From positions 6,690 through 14,908 of the forward strand of contig JALTLI010000120.1 in NCBI GenBank assembly GCA_027005635.1: DNA of 8,219 bases, in the 5' to 3' direction. The stretch is from Alphaproteobacteria bacterium (lineage in GTDB: Bacteria > Pseudomonadota > Alphaproteobacteria > UBA2136 > JALTLI01). This document shows, one piece after another, positions 1 through 4,963 of this stretch. The notes beneath the pieces were generated by a model. The model was not told where the DNA came from, searched no databases, and saw only the letters and a list, made by a program, of their open reading frames with translations. Made by a program: the position numbers and the translations under genes. Numbering within the stretch: position 1 is the first letter of the stretch; each line of letters opens with the position of its first letter.

Positions 1-347
1 GTACTAAAAGATTTAACATCATTAATAATATTTACCAATTGAGAAGAAAATTTTTGCGGATTTAGAGTTAAATTAATAAAACCAGGGCCCGCAATATCTA
101 TTTTTTCTATTAGGTTATTATTTGTTAATTCTGCTTTAATTTTTTCTGCCACATCACGTGGAGATTTACCCGCAGGTTTAGCAAGAACCATGGCAGCGTT
201 TGTTGCGTAATCACCATGAGAAGCATCACGTGGGAATTCAACTACAATAGCTTTTTTATTTATATCTTCCGGTAAGAAACCTTGTGTTTGCAGGTTATTA
301 ACTGCACTTAAAACACTTTCACATAATTGGTTGTATAGGTTTGTCAT
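1..347 (-). CDS. argS: Arginyl-tRNA synthetase, N-terminal part (cut by window edge)
   Basis: The product is a class I aminoacyl-tRNA synthetase that charges tRNA-Arg in the cytoplasm. Only about 115 N-terminal codons are in the window; the gene continues past position 1. The translation begins MTNLYNQLCESVLSAVNN and contains EFPRDASHGDYATNAAMVLA and later AGPGFINL. These are characteristic of the ArgRS N-terminal additional domain, which recognises the tRNA D-loop. The catalytic HIGH motif should lie just beyond the edge and is not visible. The ATG at 347-345 is preceded directly by an in-frame TAA, so no longer start is possible. An AAGGAG Shine-Dalgarno (360-365) lies 12 nt upstream, a slightly long spacing. 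The gene follows dgt by 31 nt with no terminator between, so the two are probably co-transcribed. The dgt-argS order is common in Alphaproteobacteria. Confidence 0.93.
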   Translation of the reverse strand, partial: MTNLYNQLCESVLSAVNNLQTQGFLPEDINKKAIVVEFPRDASHGDYATNAAMVLAKPAGKSPRDVAEKIKAELTNNNLIEKIDIAGPGFINLTLNPQKFSSQLVNIINDVKSFS

Positions 348-378
348 TTATTTGTTAAGCTCCTTATTTTTTTAGCTT

Positions 379-1608
379 TTATAGTGCAAAATCATCTGTA
401 CCACGGCTAGAAAACAGACGGGCATGTTCACGTACAGCAGATCTATCTGTCATTAAACTAATATAATCTGCAATAACCATAGCTTTACCTCTTAGATCAT
501 TTTTATTTTCCGGTAGTTCTTTTTGAACTGTATCTGGTAATAATCCACGATGTTCAAAAAAGGCAGCAAATAGCTCATCAATAATTTTATAGGCACGAAA
601 ACCCATGCGATTTGTTATGTAATGACGATACATATTATCGTATAAAAATTCTTTTATTTCTTTTGTTTCTTTGGCAACATCTTCGCTCATTTTTATTAAA
701 GTTTCGCTGTGGTTTCTAACATCTTCAACGCTTTGGGGGTTAACTTTCATTAGTATGTTACGAGATGTTATTAATACATCTTGAACTTGTCTGCTTAACA
801 TTCTGCGAATAGTTTCTTTTATTATTCTTGTTGGGTTTGCTTGTGGAAATGTTGATGTTACTTCGGTATATGCACGATGAAATTGTGGTAGCTCCATAAC
901 TTGTTCTAGGTGCAGGCTTCCTGCACGTAAGCCGTCATCTAAATCATGGTGATTGTAGGCTATATCATCTGCTAGTGCTGCAACTTGCGCTTCAAGTCCT
1001 GCATAAGTGTTTGGTTCTAAATCTTTGAAAAAGTTAGATTCAGCCTCATCACCTTGTATAGGGCCGTTGTGTTTTGCAATACCTTCTAGTGTTTCCCATG
1101 TTAGGTTTAAGCCATCAAAACCACCGTAAGGAGATTCAAGTTCCATAATAACTCGCATAGTTTGTTCGTTGTGTTTCCAGCCACCATATTGTTTTAGGCA
1201 GGCATTTAAAGCATTTTCCCCCATGTGTCCAAATGGTGGGTGCCCCATATCATGAGCAAGAGCAATAACTTCACCTAAATCGTCATCTAGATCTAGTGAA
1301 CGACAAATTGTACGAGTAACTTGGGCAACTTCTAAGCTATGAGTTAAACGTGTACGAAAGTGATCACCTTCCATAGAATTTGCAAAAACTTGGGTTTTAT
1401 ACTGTAATCTACGAAATGCATCAGAGTGAATAACCCTGTCTCTATCTCTTTGAAAAGGGGTTCTATCTAGTGCAACAGGCTCCTGATTAAAGCGCCCTCT
1501 GCTTTCACGCCATTTTGTTGCGTATGGGGCCAAAATTCTGCCTTTATCTAAATCTTCACGTTTCATTGCAAGAGGGCTCATGTTTTGTATCTTTCTTAAA
1601 AAAAGCAT
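379..1608 (-). CDS. dgt: Deoxyguanosinetriphosphate triphosphohydrolase-like protein (HD domain)
   Basis: The product is a cytoplasmic HD-superfamily metal-dependent phosphohydrolase of the dGTPase/Dgt type. These enzymes cleave dNTPs to the deoxynucleoside and triphosphate and help control dNTP pools. The metal-binding HD residues are visible as H90 (in RTRLTHSLEVAQ), H119-D120 (in ALAHDMGHPPFGHMGE) and D215 (in ALADDIAYNHHD). The family motif HSDAFRRLQYKTQVF lies at about 61-75, and the full length (409 aa) fits the shorter, non-E. coli-type Dgt group. Three in-frame ATGs lie near the 5' end (1608, 1581, 1566). The first has no Shine-Dalgarno; the one at 1581 has a purine stretch (AAGAAAG) upstream. 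Homology to family members starts around residue 25 (ILAPYA), so a start at 1581 or 1566 is more likely. argS follows 31 nt downstream. Annotation as dGTPase-like is sure; the exact substrate is not. Confidence 0.93.
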   Translation of the reverse strand: MLFLRKIQNMSPLAMKREDLDKGRILAPYATKWRESRGRFNQEPVALDRTPFQRDRDRVIHSDAFRRLQYKTQVFANSMEGDHFRTRLTHSLEVAQVTRTICRSLDLDDDLGEVIALAHDMGHPPFGHMGENALNACLKQYGGWKHNEQTMRVIMELESPYGGFDGLNLTWETLEGIAKHNGPIQGDEAESNFFKDLEPNTYAGLEAQVAALADDIAYNHHDLDDGLRAGSLHLEQVMELPQFHRAYTEVTSTFPQANPTRIIKETIRRMLSRQVQDVLITSRNILMKVNPQSVEDVRNHSETLIKMSEDVAKETKEIKEFLYDNMYRHYITNRMGFRAYKIIDELFAAFFEHRGLLPDTVQKELPENKNDLRGKAMVIADYISLMTDRSAVREHARLFSSRGTDDFAL

Positions 1609-1628
1609 TAGGGCTTTTATATATGATT

Positions 1629-1658
1629 AATATATACTATATTCTCTTTATAAATCAA
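1629..1658 (-). promoter_or_regulatory. Possible dgt-argS promoter
   Basis: Read on the minus strand, TTGATT (1653-1658) and TATATT (1629-1634) are separated by 18 nt. Transcription would begin near 1622. That leaves an extremely short leader for the ATG at 1608 but a normal one for the ATGs at 1581 or 1566, in agreement with a shorter Dgt. The region is very AT-rich, so chance matches are easy and this is a weak call. Confidence 0.3.
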
Positions 1659-1669
1659 TTAAAACTCAA

Positions 1670-1831
1670 GAACATATCCAATAATTGATTTTATAGGGTG
1701 TATTTTAATTTTATAAAACTTCTGCGGGACGCACATATTAACTATATGCTTGCGTTTCCACGGTTTTTAAAAAAGCAAAATATCCTCCTATAACGCATAT
1801 TCTGTGCTAAACTTAATTATTGGATATGTTC
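1670..1831. repeat. 162-bp element with perfect 17-bp terminal inverted repeats and internal hairpins
   Basis: The left arm (1670-1686, starting GAACATATCC) is exactly complementary to the right arm (1815-1831, ending GGATATGTTC). Between them I see three further self-complementary stretches. One is TTTTATA/TATAAAA (1689-1695 with 1712-1718). One is a GC-richer stem, ACGCA/TGCGT plus CATA/TATG (1729-1737 with 1745-1755). The last is a weaker AGCA...TGCT stem (1774-1808). The whole can fold as a cloverleaf-like cruciform. It occupies the gap between divergent dgt and the erpA-like gene, and its right arm covers the TTG/ATG that could start the latter. Two internal blocks recur near 4384-4431. 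It has no transposase and no obvious target-site duplication. It could be a miniature mobile or palindromic repeat, or a structured leader RNA. Confidence 0.6.
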
Positions 1832-2245
1832 AAATATATAGAGGTATTAGTAAATAATAAAATGGTTAAAATTACATTTGATGATGCTCCTAAACAAGAA
1901 AGCGAAATATTAACTTTACGTTTAACTGAAATTGCAGCCAGAAGAATACAGCAAATTATCACTAAAGATGGCAGGAAAAACCTATTTTTGAGAGTTTCTA
2001 TTACTGGTGGTGGTTGTAGTGGTTTTTCTTATATTTTTAAGTTGGATACTAATAAATCTCCAGATGATATTTGTATTATAAATGATGCGTTACCAAGTAT
2101 TGAAATGGTTGTTGATATTGCAAGCTTAGAATACTTAAAGGGATCTACCGTAGATTTTGAAGAAACATTAGAAGCTAGCCAATTTATTGTAAAAAACCCA
2201 AATGCCAAGGGTAGCTGTGGTTGTGGTAGTAGTTTTAGTATTTAA
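1820..2245 (+). CDS. erpA: Iron-sulfur cluster insertion/carrier protein, ErpA/IscA (HesB) family
   Basis: The product is an A-type Fe-S carrier that takes a cluster from the assembly scaffold and passes it to apo-proteins in the cytoplasm. The three conserved cysteines are present. C66 lies in TGGGCSGFSYIFKLD, and C133 and C135 lie in the C-terminal GSCGCGSSFSI, which is the family signature. The family core starts at about residue 30 (EILTLRLTEIAARRI), so the first part is an extension. Possible starts are TTG 1820 and ATG 1826, both inside the right arm of the 1670-1831 repeat, and ATG 1862. The last gives a 127-aa product closer to normal ErpA length, but its only upstream purine motif (GAGG, 1841-1844) is 17 nt away. 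Position beside dgt is the usual alphaproteobacterial setting for an erpA/iscA gene. ErpA rather than IscA is inferred from this context. The stop codon overlaps that of convergent dnaA. Confidence 0.88.
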   Translation: MDMFKYIEVLVNNKMVKITFDDAPKQESEILTLRLTEIAARRIQQIITKDGRKNLFLRVSITGGGCSGFSYIFKLDTNKSPDDICIINDALPSIEMVVDIASLEYLKGSTVDFEETLEASQFIVKNPNAKGSCGCGSSFSI

Positions 2246-3669
2246 TTTTGTGGCATAGAAAGAAGTTTTTCTAGAAGTTGGATATCTTCTTGTAGTGAAG
2301 AATCTGTTTTTAGTAATTTATTAATTGTTTTTACTGCATGCATCACTGTTGTATGATCACGTCCACCAAAGCTTTTACCAATTTCTGGGTAAGAATTTGT
2401 TGTTAATTGTTTACTTAAATACATAGCAATTTGGCGCGGACGAGCAATAGCTTTAGTACGTTTAACCGAATGCATGTCTCCTATGCGTAAATTATAGTAG
2501 TTTGCTACTTTTTTCTGGATTTCTTCTAGGGTTACAACATGATTATAACTACGAAATAAATCTTTAAGTAAATCTTGTGCTGTTTCAACAGTTATTGCTT
2601 GCTGAATTAATGTTGAATGGGCAACTAAGCGGTTTAATGCTCCTTCAAGTTCCCTTACATTGCTGGAAATTCTATCAGCTAGAAACATTGAAACATCGCG
2701 GTTTAGTTCAATTCCCAAGGCTTGAGATTTTTTTTCTAGAATGGCAATTCTAGTTTCTAGGGAAGGGGGGTGCATTTCTGTTGCTAAGCCCCAACCTAAA
2801 CGAGAACGTAGGCGCTCTTCAATATTTTTTAACTCATTTGGAGATTTATCTGCAGTTAAAATTATTTGTTTACCTTCACTTATTAGGGTATCAAAAGTAT
2901 GAAAAAATTCTTCTTGGGTGCTATCTTTGCCACCTAAAAATTGGATATCATCTACCATTAAAATATCTACAGTACGAAAAGCTTGCTTAAATGAATGAAT
3001 ATTTTTATTTTTTAGTGAACTAATAAAATGGTTCATAAATTTTTCTGCTGAAATATATAAAATTTTAGCTTTAGGGTTATTAATAAACATATAATGAGCA
3101 ATAGCCTGCATTAGGTGTGTTTTACCTAAGCCAACACCACCATATATAAAAAATGGATTATAAACTTTAACTTCCGATAAGTCAGAAACTTCAGCAATTC
3201 TTCTGGCCGCCTGAAAAGCAAATTCATTAGAGTGACCAACTATGAAATTATCAAAAGTAAAACGTGGATCAACAGGGTTTCCTTGGCTCATGATGCCAGT
3301 TTCACTTGGATTATATAAACCATTTTTTTGTTGATTTAGGGCTTTTTGTGCAGGGTTAGCACTAGAAGTAATGTTTTTATCATTCTTTTTAGCTAGGTAA
3401 CGCTGGGCATCTACTGCTGATTTTACAATGTATGAAACATCACAGGTTTTATCTGTTACTTCTTGTAAGCCACGTTTTAGAATTTCTGAATAATGACGAA
3501 CAACCCAATCACGCATAAAAGTAGTAGGAACAATAAAGGTAACTTCACCAGCAGAATTATTTTCTTCACTAGGGCGAAGTGGTTGTAACCAACTACAAAA
3601 ATTATCTTCACCAACTTCATTCTGAAGCCAGTTTTGAAGGTCATTCCATTGCTGAGTTGTTACTTGCAT
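2242..3669 (-). CDS. dnaA: Chromosomal replication initiator protein DnaA
   Basis: DnaA binds DnaA boxes at oriC, assembles as an ATP-bound filament, melts the origin and recruits the replicative helicase. The 475-aa product is complete. Domain I (about 1-80; QWNDLQNWLQNEVGEDNFCSWLQPL) is the oligomerisation/helicase-contact part. It is followed by a low-complexity linker (about 90-130) and the AAA+ domain from PRFTFDNFIVG (about 135). The AAA+ domain carries Walker A GGVGLGKTH (177-185), Walker B ILMVDDIQFL (236-245), sensor 1 ILTADKSP (270-277) and the arginine-finger box around ERLRSRLGWGL (285-295). Domain IV ends with the DnaA signature GGRDHTTVMHA (435-445), the box-binding helix-turn-helix. 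The ATG at 3669 has only a distant, weak Shine-Dalgarno. rpsT lies upstream behind a terminator, the usual alphaproteobacterial order. No cluster of DnaA boxes is seen nearby, so oriC is probably elsewhere. Confidence 0.98.
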   Translation of the reverse strand: MQVTTQQWNDLQNWLQNEVGEDNFCSWLQPLRPSEENNSAGEVTFIVPTTFMRDWVVRHYSEILKRGLQEVTDKTCDVSYIVKSAVDAQRYLAKKNDKNITSSANPAQKALNQQKNGLYNPSETGIMSQGNPVDPRFTFDNFIVGHSNEFAFQAARRIAEVSDLSEVKVYNPFFIYGGVGLGKTHLMQAIAHYMFINNPKAKILYISAEKFMNHFISSLKNKNIHSFKQAFRTVDILMVDDIQFLGGKDSTQEEFFHTFDTLISEGKQIILTADKSPNELKNIEERLRSRLGWGLATEMHPPSLETRIAILEKKSQALGIELNRDVSMFLADRISSNVRELEGALNRLVAHSTLIQQAITVETAQDLLKDLFRSYNHVVTLEEIQKKVANYYNLRIGDMHSVKRTKAIARPRQIAMYLSKQLTTNSYPEIGKSFGGRDHTTVMHAVKTINKLLKTDSSLQEDIQLLEKLLSMPQN

Positions 3670-3710
3670 AGTTTTTTATTTTACCCTGATATTTTTATAG
3701 TTTAGAAATA

Positions 3711-3750
3711 AAAAAAGTGACCAAAGGATAACATCCATTTGGCCACTTTT
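3711..3750 (-). terminator. Rho-independent terminator of rpsT
   Basis: Read leftwards after the rpsT stop, GTGGCCAAA pairs with TTTGGTCAC (one G-U), and an inner GGAT/ATCC pair closes a GTT loop. The stem is followed at once by a run of seven T. It lies in the 96-bp rpsT-dnaA gap, so dnaA needs its own promoter in the roughly 40 bp between this stem and its ATG, unless read-through feeds it. That stretch is too AT-rich to choose a promoter with confidence. Confidence 0.88.
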
Positions 3751-3765
3751 AAAGTAGAAAATTTA

Positions 3766-4032
3766 TTAAGCAGCTAAAGATTTAATACGTGCAGCTAAAC
3801 GTGAAACTTTACGAGAAGCAGTTGCTTTTTTAATAATACCTTTAGTAACGGCCTTGTTTAATTCAGACATTGCTGTTTGAAAAGCTGATGGAATAAGTTT
3901 TTTATCTGCTGATTCAATTGCTTGTTCTGCATTTTTTACAGCTGTGCGTAAGCGGCTACGCAGTGTACGGTTGCGTTCTGCTCTCTTTTCGCTTTGGTTA
4001 GAACGCTTTAGTGCTTGTTTAGAGTTTGCCAT
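3766..4032 (-). CDS. rpsT: 30S ribosomal protein S20
   Basis: S20 is a primary 16S rRNA-binding protein of the small subunit body. The 88-aa length is normal for the family. The N-terminus MANSKQALKRSNQSEKRAERN and the conserved pattern RTLRSRLRTAVKNAEQAI followed by KGIIKKATASRKVSRLAARIK are typical; the protein is helical and rich in Lys/Arg. The ATG at 4032 has an AGGA motif about 7 nt upstream. The gene has its own promoter (4073-4101) and terminator (3711-3750), so it is probably a single-gene transcript upstream of dnaA. Confidence 0.97.
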   Translation of the reverse strand: MANSKQALKRSNQSEKRAERNRTLRSRLRTAVKNAEQAIESADKKLIPSAFQTAMSELNKAVTKGIIKKATASRKVSRLAARIKSLAA

Positions 4033-4072
4033 TTTTAATCCTGTTTTATAAACTTGTTTAATTAGTTAGCGC

Positions 4073-4101
4073 AGAATAGTAAACAAAATCACTTACGTCA
4101 A
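4073..4101 (-). promoter_or_regulatory. Sigma-70-type promoter of rpsT
   Basis: On the minus strand, TTGACG (4096-4101) and TATTCT (4073-4078) are separated by exactly 17 nt. The start would be near 4066, giving a leader of about 34 nt that ends in AGGA and the rpsT ATG. Five of six -35 bases and four of six -10 bases match consensus, at the right place for a highly expressed ribosomal gene. Confidence 0.8.
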
Positions 4102-4149
4102 GCATAAAACTTAGTTTTTTTTATTAAAAATACTTTATAATCACCAAAC

Positions 4150-4178
4150 TTGACAAATAAGATAAAAATACCTATAAA
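4150..4178 (+). promoter_or_regulatory. Near-consensus sigma-70 promoter of an orphan rightward unit
   Basis: TTGACA (4150-4155, perfect) and TATAAA (4173-4178, one mismatch) are separated by 17 nt. This is the best promoter match in the window. Transcription would start near 4185, back to back with the rpsT promoter 48 bp away. The first ORF of any size, with 115 codons, begins about 390 nt downstream, so the promoter drives either a non-coding RNA or a very long leader. Confidence 0.75.
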
Positions 4179-4184
4179 TAATGT

Positions 4185-4445
4185 ACGTATTAGAAACACC
4201 TTTGTTGGCCATAATTATTATGAGCCGTTGACCGTTGAATAAATATATTCACTGATGGATTCCAACCCATTTGTGTGTGCGCATAGCCAATATATTTATT
4301 TCAACGCTTTGAAGTTTTTTACTTCAATGATAATCACCAGTTTTGCTGGTAGATTATGCAACAACAAAGGGGTGGTATATTTCAACGCACATTCTGTTAA
4401 ACTTAATTATTCTCATGAGGGTGTATTTTAAATACACAAATTATT
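4185..4445 (+). ncRNA. Strongly structured transcribed region: candidate small RNA or long regulated leader
   Basis: This stretch follows a near-consensus promoter, has no convincing ORF and is dense in self-complementary segments. In order they are: a hairpin 4207-4226 (GGC..CATAA / TTATG..GCC); a long stem 4233-4249 with 4289-4306 (CGTTGAATAAATATATT against its complement with one bulged T) enclosing a 39-nt loop that itself holds ATGG/CCAT (4255-4258 with 4267-4270); TTGAAGT/ACTTCAA (4309-4315 with 4321-4327); and TAATCACCAG against CTGGTAGATTA (4331-4340 with 4346-4356). I see no match to tmRNA, SRP RNA, RNase P RNA or tRNA, and 6S RNA cannot be shown. No terminator lies between here and 4933, which favours a leader read into the downstream ORFs, though processing is possible. 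The class is unknown. Confidence 0.35.
4384..4437 (+). repeat. Second copy of intergenic repeat blocks, ending in a perfect small palindrome
   Basis: Positions 4384-4411 (AACGCACATTCTGT then TAAACTTAATTATT) match 1792-1821 with one substitution and a 2-nt gap. Positions 4418-4431 (AGGGTGTATTTTAA) are identical to 1695-1708. The order of the two blocks is reversed relative to the first element, and here they are only 6 nt apart. GTGTATTT-T-AAATACAC (4421-4437) is an 8-bp hairpin with a one-base loop. It may be a rearranged or junction copy of the element at 1670-1831. Confidence 0.55.
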
Positions 4446-4553
4446 ATGATTAAAGTTGTATATAGTTGGGGTGCTTGCACCTCTAAGCCTAAACCAAAGC
4501 CAGTACCTCCTAAACCAAAACCTGAAGATGATAAGGATAAGTATTTTATCTAA
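4446..4553 (+). CDS. Possible 35-aa Lys/Pro-rich small protein
   Basis: The ORF starts ATG and would read MIKVVYSWGACTSKPKPKP followed by VPPKPKPEDDKDKYFI and a TAA. A cysteine after GA, then a Lys/Pro tail, recalls the mature end of small bacterial lipoproteins. The residue at -3 is Trp and the N-terminus is too short and polar for a good lipoprotein signal, so it may be decayed or be an unrelated peptide. There is no Shine-Dalgarno. A 12-codon ORF beginning ATGAGG at 4415 stops at 4451-4453, overlapping this ATG, which could allow coupled translation. The in-frame upstream sequence closes at a TGA (4416-4418), so no longer ATG start exists. It lies 21 nt before the next gene on the same likely transcript. 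Function is unknown. Confidence 0.3.
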   Translation: MIKVVYSWGACTSKPKPKPVPPKPKPEDDKDKYFI

Positions 4554-4574
4554 TAAATAAATACTTTTTAAATT

Positions 4575-4922
4575 ATGCAAATAATTACAGCCGAGATTTA
4601 TCCGCAAAATATTGAAAAGTTTCCCAAAGTTGTTTCACGTTTAGTAATGAAAATTGCTAGAAATAGTGGAGTAGGGTGGGCAAACACAATCATGAAACCT
4701 TATGTTGATTTCACACCAAATACATTTTTAAAACGCCAATGTATGATCCAACGTGTAGATATTGATATGATAGATTTAACGGTTGATGATGAAAAATATA
4801 TGATACTAATTAGCTATAATATGCAAAGTGATGATGATAAAGATAAGTTTATTTCATTTATTAGCATAATGCTGAAAATTATAAGCTATGAAGATATGCC
4901 TTGTGATTTTTTTATAAACTAA
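4575..4922 (+). CDS. Orphan protein of unknown function, 115 aa
   Basis: I do not recognise this protein. It begins MQIITAEIYPQNIEKFPKVV and shows a basic, probably helical stretch (RLVMKIARNSG, about 22-32), then a likely beta-strand region (QRVDIDMIDLTVDDEKYMILISY, about 59-81). An acidic SDDDKDK (84-90) precedes a hydrophobic helix (FISFISIMLKII, about 91-102), and the end is CDFFIN. It has no signal peptide and no clear membrane span, so it is probably cytoplasmic. There is no Shine-Dalgarno before the ATG at 4575, which is unusual next to the other genes. It shares the orphan promoter at 4150-4178 and the terminator at 4933-4961. The reading frame is open, complete and terminator-backed, which supports a real gene, but conservation is untested. 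Confidence 0.6.
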   Translation: MQIITAEIYPQNIEKFPKVVSRLVMKIARNSGVGWANTIMKPYVDFTPNTFLKRQCMIQRVDIDMIDLTVDDEKYMILISYNMQSDDDKDKFISFISIMLKIISYEDMPCDFFIN

Positions 4923-4932
4923 CCTAACGATG

Positions 4933-4961
4933 CCACTTAGTTTTTACTAGGTGGTTTTTTT
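4933..4961 (+). terminator. Rho-independent terminator of the orphan unit
   Basis: CCACTTAG (4933-4940) pairs with CTAGGTGG (4947-4954, one G-U) across a six-base loop, followed by seven T. It begins 11 nt after the 115-aa ORF. On the other strand the stem is not followed by a T run, so it does not obviously serve the convergent aldo/keto reductase gene. Confidence 0.88.
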
Positions 4962-4963
4962 AT

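Noticed and set aside
1609..1819. Insertion sequence or CRISPR array in the dgt-erpA gap
   Set aside because: There is no transposase frame, no regularly spaced direct repeats and no visible target-site duplication; only inverted repeats are present.
2781..2990. 69-codon rightward ORF inside dnaA
   Set aside because: It lies antisense to the conserved AAA+ domain of DnaA, has no Shine-Dalgarno and its translation resembles nothing; it is a shadow frame.
4309..4327. Hairpin TTGAAGT-TTTTT-ACTTCAA as a terminator of a small RNA
   Set aside because: The T run is in the loop and no T run follows the stem, so it is not a rho-independent terminator.
4185..4561. tmRNA, SRP RNA, RNase P RNA or tRNA in the large gap
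   Set aside because: None of the invariant sequences of these RNAs could be found on either strand, and the mini-ORF does not look like an ssrA tag.
4598..4606. TTATCCGCA, one base off a DnaA box, near dnaA; considered as part of oriC
   Set aside because: It is a single site inside a coding frame, with no cluster of boxes and no typical oriC layout in the gaps on either side of rpsT and dnaA.
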